Shown here: piece by piece, positions 32,257-41,290 of the stretch
Numbering within the stretch: the first letter of the stretch is position 1
How the letters are laid out: each line of letters begins with the position of its first letter
NCBI RefSeq assembly: GCF_004011095.1
Contig: NZ_CP028129.1
Location: 1,240,001-1,304,000 of the forward strand
DNA: 64,000 bases
Direction: 5' to 3'
DNA from: Rathayibacter rathayi
Lineage (GTDB): Bacteria > Actinomycetota > Actinomycetes > Actinomycetales > Microbacteriaceae
Translations under genes and position numbers: made by a program
Notes under the pieces: generated by a model
The model's input: the letters and a program-made list of their open reading frames with translations, nothing else
Told to the model about the DNA's origin: nothing
Database searches by the model: none

Positions 32257-33681
32257 ATGAGCGAATCCGTCAGCCTCCCGGCACTCGGAGAGAGTGTCAC
32301 GGAAGGAACGGTCACCCGCTGGCTGAAGAACGTCGGGGACCGCGTCGAGGTGGACGAACCCCTGCTCGAGGTCTCGACCGACAAGGTCGACACCGAGATC
32401 CCGTCGCCGATCGCGGGTGTGATCGAGGAAATTCTCGTCCAGGAGGACGAGACGGTCGAGGTCGGCGCCGAGCTGGTCCGCATCGGGGACGGTTCCGGAG
32501 CCGCGTCCAAGGCTCCGGCAGAGCAGGCCCCCGAGGTCGAGGCCGCTGAGACCAAGCCGACGGATGAGGCGACGCCGTCGGTCGATGCTGATACCGAAGC
32601 CGAGGCTCCCGCTCCGGCCGAGCCCGAGCCCGCCCCGGCGGCCGAGAAGCCCGCCGCCCCCGCGGCCGCTGCTCCCGCTCCGTCCGCCCCTGCTCCGGCT
32701 GCCGCGCCTGCTCCAGCTGCTGCATCCGCCGCCTCCCCGGAGCAGACCGACTCCAACCCCGGCTACGTCACCCCCCTCGTGCGCAAGCTCGCGGGTGAGA
32801 ACGACATCGACCTCTCGGCCCTCACCGGTACCGGCGTCGGTGGCCGTATCCGCAAGCAGGACGTCCTCGACGCGGTCGAGGCTGCGAAGTCGACTCCCGT
32901 CGCGCCCGTGTCGGCTCCGGTCGCCGCTGCCGCCAAGGTCGGCCGCACCCCGCTCGAGACCTCGCCGCTGCGCGGCACGACGCAGCCGATGTCGCGTCTG
33001 CGCAAGGTGCTCGCGCAGCGCGCGGTCGAGTCGATGCAGACCAGTGCTCAGCTCACTTCGGTGATCGAGGTCGACGTCACCGCCGTCGCTCGCTTCCGCG
33101 ACTTCGTCAAGAAAAGTTTCCAGGAGAAGACCGGCGCCAAGCTGTCCTTCCTCCCATTCTTCGCTTTGGCGGCGGCCGAGGCGCTCAGGGCGTACCCGGT
33201 GATCAACTCGACGCTCGACGGCGAGTCGATCGTCTACCCGGACCACGAGAACATCAGTATCGCCGTCGACACCGAGCGCGGCCTGCTGACTCCGGTCCTG
33301 AAGAACGCGTCCGAGCTGAACCTCGCGCAGATCGCCGCCACCATCGGCGACCTGGCCGAGCGAACCCGCAACAACAAGCTCAAGCCCGATGAGCTCGCTG
33401 GCGGCACCTTCACGTTGACAAACACCGGCTCGCGCGGCGCCCTGTTCGACACCCCCGTCGTGTTTCTCCCGCAGACCGCGATCCTCGGCACTGGCATCGT
33501 CACCAAGAAGCCGGCCGTCGTGCAGGTGGACGGCGCCGACGCCATCGCGATCCGCTCGACCGTCTTCTTGGCGCTGTCCTACGACCACCGCACGGTCGAC
33601 GGAGCCGACGCGGCGCGCTTCCTGGTCGCGGTCAAGGAGCGCCTCGAGGAGGGCTCGTTCCAGAACGACCTCGGCATCTGA
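32257..33681 (+). CDS. sucB: 2-oxoglutarate dehydrogenase E2 (dihydrolipoyllysine succinyltransferase)
   Basis: A 474-residue E2 acyltransferase. Layout: one lipoyl domain (1-80) with the lipoylated lysine in STDKVDTEIPSP; a long Ala/Pro/Glu linker (about 85-165); the peripheral-subunit-binding domain with VTPLVRKLAGENDIDLS and GTGVGGRIRKQDVL; and the catalytic domain ending SYDHRTVDGADAARFL with the active-site histidine. Many actinobacterial E2 proteins have two or three lipoyl domains; only one is seen here. AAGGAG lies in front of the ATG. Confidence 0.93.
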   Translation: MSESVSLPALGESVTEGTVTRWLKNVGDRVEVDEPLLEVSTDKVDTEIPSPIAGVIEEILVQEDETVEVGAELVRIGDGSGAASKAPAEQAPEVEAAETKPTDEATPSVDADTEAEAPAPAEPEPAPAAEKPAAPAAAAPAPSAPAPAAAPAPAAASAASPEQTDSNPGYVTPLVRKLAGENDIDLSALTGTGVGGRIRKQDVLDAVEAAKSTPVAPVSAPVAAAAKVGRTPLETSPLRGTTQPMSRLRKVLAQRAVESMQTSAQLTSVIEVDVTAVARFRDFVKKSFQEKTGAKLSFLPFFALAAAEALRAYPVINSTLDGESIVYPDHENISIAVDTERGLLTPVLKNASELNLAQIAATIGDLAERTRNNKLKPDELAGGTFTLTNTGSRGALFDTPVVFLPQTAILGTGIVTKKPAVVQVDGADAIAIRSTVFLALSYDHRTVDGADAARFLVAVKERLEEGSFQNDLGI

Positions 33682-33704
33682 GCCGCCCGCGCTGAGCCGC
33701 CCTC

Positions 33705-34919
33705 TCATGGGGTTGCTCCGGCGTAGACGTCGCGGATGAGCCAGCCGGCCTCCGTCCTGATGATCAGGACGGAGGCCGCTGCGGTTCCCGGCGGTGTCGT
33801 GAGGTGGACCACTGCCGATGCCCCATTCAGATCGGCGAGGACGGCCGACACCTCGCCGTGAGCGGGCAGGCGGTCTTTGACTCCGTCGCCGGCACTACCG
33901 AGCGGAGAGTCCGCAGTGACGAGGCGGCGAGCGCAGCTCTGGTCTTCGCACGCTCGTGCAGCTGCGAGCAGGAGTTCTGCCGCCTCCTCCGCCTCGAGCA
34001 CGGTCGGGGCGGTCTGAGCCGCGGGAGTCGGAGGCAGCGACGGAGCCGAAGTAGGGCGCGGAGTGCCGCTGCTCGTCGACGCGGACTCCGACGCACCCGC
34101 AGCGCGCTGCCTGTCTGGTGACTCGGCGAGCAGCCCGGTGAGTACTGCGCCCAGCACGATGACGAGCGCCGCGGCCAGCGGACCACGGCGTTGCACGGCG
34201 AGGGCACGCGCGCGATCAGGCCAGCCATCGAGGGGGTGGACACGTCGGTGCCGACTGGTCGGCAGCGATGAGGCGCTCGGCCGGACGACGGTCCCTGCGC
34301 TCGCCCGAAGCGTCCGCACCTCTTCCCCGATACCCTGCGGATCGGCGAGACCGTAGAGCATGCCTTCCAGCGCCAGCAGATCGCGATGCCGGGCGAGCGC
34401 CGCGACGGGAAGCTCCGGGCAGTGTGTGCCGACGCGCTCCAGGACTCGCTGGAGGGACTCGCGCGCCTCCCGTGGAGTGTCGATGGCCGGGGCCGTCAGC
34501 AGCACCACCGGGCAGCCGTCCTCGGTCAGGCCGATGTGGTCCGTCGTCGGAGCGAGCCAGGTTCCCCCGGCCGCGGCAGAGCGGACAGCACCGACCACGG
34601 GTGCGAGTAGGGTCACCGCGGCACCCGGCCCGATCCTCCGCTCCACGGTCAGGAACTGCTCAAGGACGACGACGACTGCAGGAGTGGTCACCACACGGCG
34701 CTTCCCGTGCCACGGCTCCACGCGAACGATGCGCTCGCGATGCCGATGCTCGGCGAGACCGGCGACGGGCGCACGCCGCAGCTCCTCCGCCTCCCGACGT
34801 CGGAGGACCCGCGACGCGAGCCCGGGCTCGTCGGAGGCCGCCGTCACCGGCGGGCGGCTCGCTCCGTCGACCCGGCCCGCGCCGCGCCTTCGCCCCTGGG
34901 CCGTCCCGCTGCTCGTCAT
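33705..34919 (-). CDS. Membrane protein with a degenerate protein-kinase-like N-terminal region
   Basis: A 404-residue protein I cannot name with certainty. The N-terminal part (about 45-215) recalls a Ser/Thr kinase fold: FLTVERRIGPGAAVTLLAPVVGAVRSAAAGGTWLAPTTDHIGLTEDG aligns in pattern with the helix before HGDVxPxNVL, but catalytic Asp/Lys/Asn residues are missing. A membrane helix follows (GPLAAALVIVLGAVLTGLLA, about 265-285), then a Ser/Pro/Thr-rich linker and a small outside domain ending LIIRTEAGWLIRDVYAG. The ATG at 34919 is a best guess with a weak ribosome-binding site. It is convergent with sucB. Confidence 0.55.
   Translation of the reverse strand: MTSSGTAQGRRRGAGRVDGASRPPVTAASDEPGLASRVLRRREAEELRRAPVAGLAEHRHRERIVRVEPWHGKRRVVTTPAVVVVLEQFLTVERRIGPGAAVTLLAPVVGAVRSAAAGGTWLAPTTDHIGLTEDGCPVVLLTAPAIDTPREARESLQRVLERVGTHCPELPVAALARHRDLLALEGMLYGLADPQGIGEEVRTLRASAGTVVRPSASSLPTSRHRRVHPLDGWPDRARALAVQRRGPLAAALVIVLGAVLTGLLAESPDRQRAAGASESASTSSGTPRPTSAPSLPPTPAAQTAPTVLEAEEAAELLLAAARACEDQSCARRLVTADSPLGSAGDGVKDRLPAHGEVSAVLADLNGASAVVHLTTPPGTAAASVLIIRTEAGWLIRDVYAGATP
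33747..33777. repeat. 15-bp perfect inverted repeat near the shared 3' ends of sucB and its convergent neighbour
   Basis: GGCCTCCGTCCTGAT and its exact complement are separated by one base. It lies inside the last 75 bp of the minus-strand gene (encoding ASVLIIRTEA) and 66 bp after the sucB stop, so it may terminate sucB transcription while still coding for protein on the other strand. Confidence 0.65.
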
Positions 34920-35047
34920 GGGGAGAGCCTGCCCGGCCGTCACGCGGCAGGGGGAGCGCCGTCGTCGATCGGTGGAGAGAACATCGGAATCCACCCCTGT
35001 GGAGGAGCGAGATCCCTCTCCCGGTCGGCCGCGGACCTCCCGCTCGG

Positions 35048-35053
35048 TATCCT
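35048..35053 (+). promoter_or_regulatory. -10 box of leaderless DUF4191 transcript
   Basis: TATCCT, 7 nt before the ATG at 35061. There is no ribosome-binding site in between. Confidence 0.5.
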
Positions 35054-35060
35054 TGTGGTC

Positions 35061-35771
35061 ATGGCACGCAGCACGGATCCGTCGACGAAGGCGGTCAAGG
35101 AACCCGGACGTCTCAAGCAGATGTGGCAGGTATTCCAGATGACCCGCCGCTACGACAGCAACGCCGTGTGGATCATCCTCCTCGCCCTCCTGCTCCCCGT
35201 GCTGCTGGGCGTGCTCCTCGGAATCCTGCTCGGAAACGGCAACGGCTTCGTGATCGCGCTGTGGATCGTCGTCGGAGTGATGGCGGGCCTGGTCGCCGGT
35301 CTCGCCGTCCTCTCCCGTCGCGCCGAGCGCGCCGCCTACGGCCAGATCGCCGGGCAGCCCGGAGCGGTGGGCGCGGTCCTGCGCAGCGGTCTCCGAGGCA
35401 CCTGGACCGGCGGCGAAATGCCCGTCGCCGTCAATGGCAAGACCCAGGACGCGGTCTACCGGGCGGTGGGGCGCGGCGGCGTCGTGCTGATCGCCGAGGG
35501 TCCTGCCTCCCGTACCAAGCGGATGCTGGAGGACGAACGTCGCAAGGTCTCGCGGATCCTGCCGAACGTGCCCGTCACCTTCGTCACCGTCGGGTCCGAT
35601 GCCGACGCGACGCCGTTGCACCGGGTACCGAGCCGCCTTGCGAAGACCAAGAAGGTCCTCACGAAGGCGGAGGTGATCGCGGTCAAGAACCGCCTCTCCT
35701 CCCTGAACACCTCGCTGCCGATCCCGAAGGGCGTCGACCCCTTCAAGGTGCGGTCGCAGCGCCCGCGCTGA
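35061..35771 (+). CDS. DUF4191 family membrane protein
   Basis: A 236-residue actinobacterial DUF4191 protein, function unknown. LKQMWQVFQMTRRYDSN precedes two membrane helices (WIILLALLLPVLLGVLLGILLG and ALWIVVGVMAGLVAGLAVL). A basic cytoplasmic domain follows with RRAERAAYGQIAGQPGAVG, GRGGVVLIAEGP, ERRKVSRILPNVPV and the C-terminal KKVLTKAEVIAVKNRL. It is usually near glnA and lipoate/2-oxo-acid genes in actinobacteria, as here. A hairpin follows the stop. Confidence 0.87.
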   Translation: MARSTDPSTKAVKEPGRLKQMWQVFQMTRRYDSNAVWIILLALLLPVLLGVLLGILLGNGNGFVIALWIVVGVMAGLVAGLAVLSRRAERAAYGQIAGQPGAVGAVLRSGLRGTWTGGEMPVAVNGKTQDAVYRAVGRGGVVLIAEGPASRTKRMLEDERRKVSRILPNVPVTFVTVGSDADATPLHRVPSRLAKTKKVLTKAEVIAVKNRLSSLNTSLPIPKGVDPFKVRSQRPR

Positions 35772-35789
35772 CGTTCGCTTGAAAAACGA

Positions 35790-35815
35790 GCCGGCCGGGA
35801 TCGCGCCCGGTCGGC
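35790..35815. terminator. Bidirectional terminator between DUF4191 and RDD genes
   Basis: A 10-bp stem, GCCGGCCGGG/CCCGGTCGGC (one G-U), closes a 6-nt loop. It is preceded on the plus strand by TTGAAAAACG. It lies between two convergent stops. Confidence 0.65.
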
Positions 35816-35838
35816 CCCTCCGCCAGGCACGGCACCCG

Positions 35839-36261
35839 TCAGGAGCGCACGAGCACCGTGGCGGCGACCTTGTCGTGGAAGCCGCGCTGGTCCGAGTCCC
35901 AAACGAGCGCGGGAACAAGCACCGCCAGCAGCACGGATCGCACGAGCGGGCGCCACACACCGACCCAGCCACCACCGAGCCGGACGACGCGCATGCCGAG
36001 CAGGCGGTGGCCGACGCTGCCCCCGATCGTGGGGATGAAGACCACCTGCAGCAGGATGAAGAGCAGCAGGCTCGCCCAGCGGTCGTAGTCGAAGAAAGCC
36101 AGCGAGAGCAGCGCGGCGACAGCGAAGTCGGCGGCGAGGGCGGCGATGCGGCGTCCTGGACGTGCGATCGAGAGCCGGCCCTCGCGCGGGAGGCCGAGGC
36201 GCTCTCCCGGGTACTCGCTCGGGGCGGCGTCGGCGAAGGTCCTGCGATCGGCGGTTGGCAT
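35839..36261 (-). CDS. RDD family membrane protein
   Basis: A 140-residue RDD-domain protein. The domain begins [20 protein letters not shown], continues with the helix [29 protein letters not shown], and ends with [35 protein letters not shown], which has the family's closing GFHDKxAxT. Role unknown; some RDD proteins are ion transporters. TAAGAT lies 6 nt before the ATG. It is divergent from glnA. Confidence 0.87.
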   Translation of the reverse strand: MPTADRRTFADAAPSEYPGERLGLPREGRLSIARPGRRIAALAADFAVAALLSLAFFDYDRWASLLLFILLQVVFIPTIGGSVGHRLLGMRVVRLGGGWVGVWRPLVRSVLLAVLVPALVWDSDQRGFHDKVAATVLVRS

Positions 36262-36267
36262 CCTTCG

Positions 36268-36273
36268 ATCTTA
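36268..36273 (-). promoter_or_regulatory. -10 box of leaderless RDD gene transcript
   Basis: TAAGAT on the minus strand, 6 nt before the ATG at 36261. Confidence 0.5.
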
Positions 36274-36345
36274 TCCGCGCAGTCTCGCAGCGGCCCCGAG
36301 ACCGCGAGTGGAGCGTCGCGGTGAGGGCGGGTACAGCCGGGCCCC

Positions 36346-36383
36346 GTAACATGCCCGAAACAACAGGGACACGGTGGGGAAAC
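36346..36383 (+). promoter_or_regulatory. GlnR-type operator upstream of glnA
   Basis: Four pentamers with exact 6-nt spacing: GTAAC (36346), GAAAC (36357), GACAC (36368), GAAAC (36379). This reproduces the known actinobacterial GlnR pattern gTnAC-n6-GaAAC-n6-GtnAC-n6-GAAAC, with one mismatch in the third unit. A -10-like TACCCT follows at 36395-36400 with no good -35, as expected for an activator-dependent promoter. The site is 67-104 bp before the glnA start. Confidence 0.7.
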
Positions 36384-36449
36384 CCCCCGTCTACTACCCT
36401 GGAGCAGCTGCGTTCTGCAGCCACCCGTTACGCCATTGGAGACCTTTGC

Positions 36450-37874
36450 ATGTTTAAAGATTCTTCCGAGGTGCTCACGTTCATCAAGGACACGGACGTC
36501 AAGTTCCTCGACATCCGGTTCACCGATCTCCCCGGTGTCCAGCAGCACTTCAACATCCCCGCCTCGACGGTCGACGAGGAATTCTTCTCCGTCGGCCAGC
36601 TCTTCGACGGGTCCTCGATCCGCGGATTCGCGAACATCCACGAATCGGACATGCAGCTGATCCCTGATGTGACCACCGCCTACGTGGACCCGTTCCGCGT
36701 CGAGCGCACACTGATCCTCGTCTTCGACATCTACAACCCGCGCAACGGCGAGATCTACTCCAAGGACCCCCGCCAGGTTGCGAAGAAGGCCGAGAAGTAC
36801 CTCGCGTCGACCGGCGTCGCCGACACCGCGTTCTTCGCCCCTGAAGCCGAGTTCTACATCTTCGACGACGTCCGCTACGAGGTCACGCAGAACGCGGCCT
36901 TCCACTCCGTCGACTCCGTCGAGGGCGCGTGGAACTCGGGACGCGTCGAGGAGGGCGGCAACCTCGGCAACAAGACCCCCTACAAGGGCGGCTACTTCCC
37001 CGTCAGCCCGGTCGACAAGCAGGCCGACCTCCGCGACGACATCTGCCTCAAGCTGATCGACGCAGGCCTCATCCTGGAGCGCTCGCACCACGAGGTGGGC
37101 ACCGGCGGCCAAGCCGAGATCAACTACCGCTTCGACACGATGGTGCACGCGGCCGACGACATCCTGAAGTTCAAGTACATCGTGAAGAACACGGCCGAGC
37201 AGTGGGGCAAGACCGCTACCTTCATGCCTAAGCCCCTCTTCGGCGACAACGGCTCGGGCATGCACACCCACCAGTCGCTGTGGAACGACGGCACACCGCT
37301 GTTCTACGACGAGAACGGCTACGGCGGACTCTCGGACATCGCGCGCTGGTACATCGGCGGCCTGCTCAAGCACGCCCCCGCCGTCCTCGCCTTCACGAAC
37401 CCGACGGTCAACTCGTACCACCGCCTGATCCCGGGCTTCGAGGCGCCGGTCAACCTCGTCTACTCGGCGGGTAACCGCTCCGCGTCCATCCGGATCCCGA
37501 TCACGGGTACCAACCCGAAGGCGAAGCGCATCGAGTTCCGCGCGCCCGACGCCTCCGGGAACCCCTACCTCGCCTTCGCCGCCCAGCTGATGGCGGGCCT
37601 GGACGGAATCAAGAACCGCATCGAGCCGCACGAGCCGGTCGATAAGGACCTCTACGAGCTGCCTCCCGAGGAGGCGAAGCTCATCCCGCAGGTCCCCGCG
37701 ACCCTCGGCGAAGCGCTCGACGCCCTCGAGGCCGACCACGACTTCCTGCTCCAGGGCGGCGTGTTCACGCAGGAACTCATCGACACCTGGATCGAGTACA
37801 AGCGCGAGAAGGAGATCAAGCCCCTCGCGCAGCGCCCGCACCCGTTCGAGTTCGAGCTGTACTACGGGGTCTAG
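36450..37874 (+). CDS. glnA: Glutamine synthetase type I (GlnA)
   Basis: A 474-residue GSI-beta enzyme that makes glutamine from glutamate, ammonia and ATP as a dodecamer. It has [29 protein letters not shown], the ATP/metal regions [13 protein letters not shown] and [25 protein letters not shown], and NRSASIRIP. The adenylylation tyrosine is in [13 protein letters not shown], and GlnE is encoded 4 kb away. GGAGA lies 7 nt before the ATG. Expression is probably GlnR-controlled. The last 25 bp form the attL of an integrated element, which rebuilds the natural C-terminus FELYYGV. Confidence 0.96.
   Translation: MFKDSSEVLTFIKDTDVKFLDIRFTDLPGVQQHFNIPASTVDEEFFSVGQLFDGSSIRGFANIHESDMQLIPDVTTAYVDPFRVERTLILVFDIYNPRNGEIYSKDPRQVAKKAEKYLASTGVADTAFFAPEAEFYIFDDVRYEVTQNAAFHSVDSVEGAWNSGRVEEGGNLGNKTPYKGGYFPVSPVDKQADLRDDICLKLIDAGLILERSHHEVGTGGQAEINYRFDTMVHAADDILKFKYIVKNTAEQWGKTATFMPKPLFGDNGSGMHTHQSLWNDGTPLFYDENGYGGLSDIARWYIGGLLKHAPAVLAFTNPTVNSYHRLIPGFEAPVNLVYSAGNRSASIRIPITGTNPKAKRIEFRAPDASGNPYLAFAAQLMAGLDGIKNRIEPHEPVDKDLYELPPEEAKLIPQVPATLGEALDALEADHDFLLQGGVFTQELIDTWIEYKREKEIKPLAQRPHPFEFELYYGV
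37850..37874 (+). repeat. attL: glnA 3' end
   Basis: GTTCGAGCTGTACTACGG followed by GGTCTAG. It includes the glnA stop codon and the integrase stop (minus strand). Its counterpart at 41646 differs at one base. Confidence 0.8.
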
Positions 37875-38978
37875 CGAGAACCCGCGGAAGTAGCGGGGTC
37901 AGTCCGCAACGAGTCCGCACGAGCGGCCAGCACCTGTGCAACGGCCGCTCGTGCGGACTCGTCTTTGTCCGGCCACATGTGCCCGTACGTGTCAAGCGTC
38001 GTCGTCGCGGACGAGTGCCACAGCCGGGCCTGCACGACCTTCACGTCGAGGCCGGATGCGATGAGCAGCGACGCGAAGTAGTGACGGCAGTCGTGAATGC
38101 GGAACCCCTTAGGCAGACCGTCGATCGTGTCGCGCGCAGCGCGGAACTGCGTCTCGATCGTGTACGGAGCGACCGGTCGGCCGTATGCGCCGACGACGAG
38201 CGTGCTGCTCCCCACTTCGCCGGCACCCGGTTCAGTTCGAGCGCGAGCTCCGTGGGGATCGGGATCGGGTGCGCGACATCTCCGTCTTCAGCGGCTCGGC
38301 CGGGTACTGGATCGCCTGCGTGATGATGCCGCGCATGAAGTCGACGTCGACGGTACGCAGCGCGGCGATCTCAGCGACCCGGAGGCCGGCGAATGCGCCG
38401 AGCAGGATGACCGGCTTCATCCCTTCCGGCATCGCGTCGTAGAGCGCCCAGATCTGCTCGGTCGTGGCGACGTAGGGCCGCTGCTTCCCCGCGCCCGGAG
38501 ACGTCCTTCTCGAAACCGGAGACCGTGGCATGAGACCGTCTCGTGCACGGCGTCTGAGAGCAGGTGCGACAGCCGAGCGTGCAGGGCGTAGACCGTCGAA
38601 TCCGCGAGGCCCCGCTCCTTGAGCGCCGCGGTCCACATCTTGACCTCGGACGGCCTGACGCTAGCCAGGGGGCGAGAGCCGAAAGCGGCGCGGATGTGCT
38701 TGAGATGCGTGCGCGCCTGCCGAACCGTCGACGGGCGCTTCGTCGCGTATCCGGCCAGCCATCGGTCACACCGCTCCCACCGTCATGCGCGCGGTGTCGG
38801 GGTCGAGGTAGTCGCCGCGAACGACGGAGGCCGTCACCCAGTCGAGCCAGTGCTGCGCCGACTGCGCCTTCTCCTTCGGGTTGTCCTTGTACCGGAAGTG
38901 CCGGGCGTGCTCCTTGCCGTCCGCGTCGCGGTAGCGGGCGCGCCAGGTGCCGTTAGGGCGCTTCCGGATGCTTGCCAC
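37871..38978 (-). pseudogene. int: Tyrosine-type site-specific integrase, multiply frameshifted
   Basis: Remnant of a phage-type integrase. The likely start is GTG 38978 with GAGAGG upstream: VASIRKRPNGTWRARYRD is the usual N-terminal arm-binding domain. The frame breaks at about 38766. The core-binding part then reads RWLAGYATKRPSTVRQ and LADSTVYALHARLSHLLSD, breaks again near 38530, continues with ILLGAFAGLRVAEIAALR (first catalytic Arg), breaks near 38255 and 38215, and ends HDCRHYFASLLIASG, WHSSATTTLDTYGH (HxxR, His and catalytic Tyr). The parts are co-linear and well conserved, so decay is recent. Confidence 0.85.
37911..37960. repeat. 18-bp perfect inverted repeat inside the integrase 3' end
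   Basis: GAGTCCGCACGAGCGGCC (37911-37928) is exactly complementary to 37943-37960, with a 14-nt loop. It overlaps a 21-bp sequence, TCAGTCCGCAACGAGTCCGC plus A (37899-37919), that recurs with two changes at 41534-41554 near the other end of the element. Confidence 0.75.
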
Positions 38979-39189
38979 GTTCAGCCTCTCTGCGGCGACG
39001 TACCGGCTGGTCCAGTAGCCCGGCTCTGGCCTCATGGAGGCGCTCTGGATGTAGTCCATGCTCAGGTGCTCATCGCGCTCGTGAATGCGGCCTGCAACTT
39101 CCTCCGCAGTGAAGCCGATCATGAATGTGCCACCGATGGGCTCTCCCTCGGCTTCCACATCCTCACGGGCGATCCCCGCGTTGTCGAGC

Positions 39190-40593
39190 AGGATCGCCAG
39201 TTCGACCCGGTCGCCCGGAACGCGGCGGCCGTCGGCCTCTTCGGCACCCAGGCTGAGGACCTGGGCTCTGCTCTGTTCGCTCTCGACCTCTCGACGGCAG
39301 CAGGTCAGCTGAACGGCGTCACCGGCTCCTCGCAGAAGATGTTCGACACCCTTGCGGATAACGACGCGTCGAAGACCGAGGGCGCGCCCTGCGGAGCATC
39401 GAGGTCGCAGGCGACGCGGTGAAGGGCGCGCTCGCCGGCGCGTTCGGAGACGGGCTCGGCAACCTCGCGATGTTCGTGTCCGAGAACCGCGGCCTAGTCC
39501 TGCAGTTCCTGTCGGATCTCGTCGATGGTGGGATCGACTTCGGGCAGGCCCTCATAGAGTCCGTCGCGGGCGGAACGGAGGCGCTCGGGAGTTCGTGTCC
39601 GGCGCCGGCGTCGACATCCTCAAAGCCATCGGTCAGGCGATGTACTTCTTCGGCCAAGACACGTCCGGGCTCGAGGCGGTCATCACCGACATAGAGGGCT
39701 TCGACGAGAAGACAGCATCCGTCGCCGACAACGTCCACCAACTCAGCGGCAACCTCAAGGAGGGCCGGGACCAGTTCCACGACTTCTTCGACCCGCAGAT
39801 CGACCTCGGCTACCTCTCCGACCGCACCCGAGACGTCGCGTCAGCCATCGATGGTGTCGGCTACTCCCTCGACGGGACGACGCCGCTAGTCGACGCGTAC
39901 ACGGTCGCGCAGGACGGCTCGGTCCGGGCCGGCGCCGATCTTGAGAGTCAGGTCCGCAACTCGATTGCGGCGCTCGGTGATGAGATCTCTGCCGCTGCTG
40001 CGACCGGTGAAGCGCAGGACGCTTTGACCGGTCGGTACAACACGGCGACCAGCGCCCTCGTCGGGCAGCTGACGCAGATGAGTCTCACCGAGGGCAGGCG
40101 CGTTCGCTGATCGACACGGTCTTGCAGACCCCGAGCTCGGCGACGACGGCGTTCTCGTCGAGCGCGCCCGAGGAGCAGGGGAAGGTGCAGTCCCTGTCGG
40201 ATCGGATCGTGACTCTCTCCGACGGATCGGTCGTGGTCTTCGCGGACACTCAGCCGGCGCAAAGCTCGATCGACCGGTACGTCGCGGCCAACACTGGCCG
40301 CAGCATCACGATCACGACGGTGCAGAAGCTCGTGCAATCGCAGGCCGGTTCTTATTCCTCGACCGGATTGCCGGCCTACGCGCACCAGGCGCGCGGCGGC
40401 GTGTTGGAGTTCTACGCGCAGGGCGGCCTACGCGGTCTGACGCCGATGCAGCCCGTCGCGCAGATGGTGCCCGCTTCCACATGGCGCGTCGTCGGCGACC
40501 GGGCGGATGTTCCTGAGGCCGTACATCCCACTCGACGGTTCGCAGCGGTCGATGGCGATCCTCGCGGAGACGATGCAGCGCATGGGCGTGTAG
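39190..40593 (+). pseudogene. Phage tail tape-measure protein, C-terminal fragment with several frameshifts
   Basis: Co-linear pieces in changing frames. FDPVARNAAAVGLFGTQAEDLG is a motif common in actinophage tape-measure proteins; then come SSQKMFDTLADNDASKTEG, GALAGAFGDGLGNLAMFVSE, DILKAIGQAMYFFGQD, LSDRTRDVASAIDGVGYSLDG and ARGGVLEFYAQGG, ending SMAILAETMQRMGV at the stop 40591-40593. Breaks lie near 39395, 39593, 40096 and 40525. The N-terminal part is missing, and the left junction is about 39180-39200, next to minus-strand sequence leading into the integrase. Confidence 0.7.
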
Positions 40594-40596
40594 CCA

Positions 40597-40773
40597 ATGA
40601 CAGGCGGGGACATCACGGCCGCGGCTCCCACGACCGACCGGGACAGGCAGATCACGATGGACGGCCACCTGTTCGGGATCCTCCGCGAGCAGGCGAACGG
40701 GGACGCGAAGATCATCGTCGCGAACGCCCTTGATCGACGCGACCACGATCAGCAGCGCGGCAGCTGGAGGTAG
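40597..40773 (+). CDS. Small phage-remnant protein, unknown
   Basis: A 58-residue open frame starting 3 bp after the tape-measure stop (MTGGDITAAAPTTDRD...). It ends DRRDHDQQRGSWR. It has no family I recognise and a poor ribosome-binding site. Its position suggests a leftover tail-region gene or the start of a deleted one. Confidence 0.35.
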   Translation: MTGGDITAAAPTTDRDRQITMDGHLFGILREQANGDAKIIVANALDRRDHDQQRGSWR

Positions 40774-40805
40774 ATCAGGCGCTACTAGGGCCTCGACTGG
40801 CATGC

Positions 40806-41243
40806 ATGGTTGAGGCCCTTTCCGTGCGTGAAGCCGCCCGTCGAGTGCATCGCAGCCGGCGCACGATCATGCGCTGGCTCGAGGAAGGCATGCCGAGCCG
40901 CCTCGTCGACGGGCAGCGGGTGATCCTCCTCCCCGACCTGCAAGCCGCGTTCGTGCAACGCCTCGAGACGAACGCCACCCGGCCGCGATCGGCGGCCCAC
41001 CTTGAGCACGGCACCGTGCAGCGCTACTGGACCGGATGCCGGTGTGTTCAGTGCCGGTCGGCACTGTCGGTGTACAACCGTGCCTGGTACGCGAAGCGGG
41101 TCCAAGAGACTGCGGAGCGGAGAGCGAAGGCCGCGGGATGGGTCGGGGAGCCCGCGATCAAGGCGCTCCTGCGTCCGTACCGCCGCCGCGCCATGAGGCC
41201 GCCTGAGGGTTCCGACACGCGAGAGAGCCGCAGAACGCCCTAG
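40806..41243 (+). CDS. Helix-turn-helix protein with GCRCxxC motif
   Basis: A 145-residue basic protein. The N-terminus LSVREAARRVHRSRRTIMRWLEEG and the following GQRVILLPDLQAAF form an excisionase/MerR-like helix-turn-helix with a wing. It then has GTVQRYWTGCRCVQCRSALS, a short Cys motif often seen in actinophage and plasmid-borne small proteins, and a basic tail. It could be the element's excisionase or a regulator. It is intact, unlike its neighbours. Confidence 0.6.
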   Translation: MVEALSVREAARRVHRSRRTIMRWLEEGMPSRLVDGQRVILLPDLQAAFVQRLETNATRPRSAAHLEHGTVQRYWTGCRCVQCRSALSVYNRAWYAKRVQETAERRAKAAGWVGEPAIKALLRPYRRRAMRPPEGSDTRESRRTP

Positions 41244-41290
41244 AGTCGGATGGGCGTGAAGGCCTGCCACTACACAGATAGGACCCCGCT

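Noticed and set aside
28288..33708. An 1806-codon open frame on the minus strand across pepA, lpdA and sucB
   Set aside because: It is a by-product of high GC with few stops; its translation is Arg/Gly/Asp-rich and low in motifs, while the plus-strand proteins are fully recognisable.
38979..39190. Minus-strand reading frame continuing upstream of the integrase start (MEAEGEPIGGTFMIGF...)
   Set aside because: It could be a small lysogeny gene fragment, but I recognise no family, and the GTG with GAGAGG at 38978 is a better integrase start; left unannotated.
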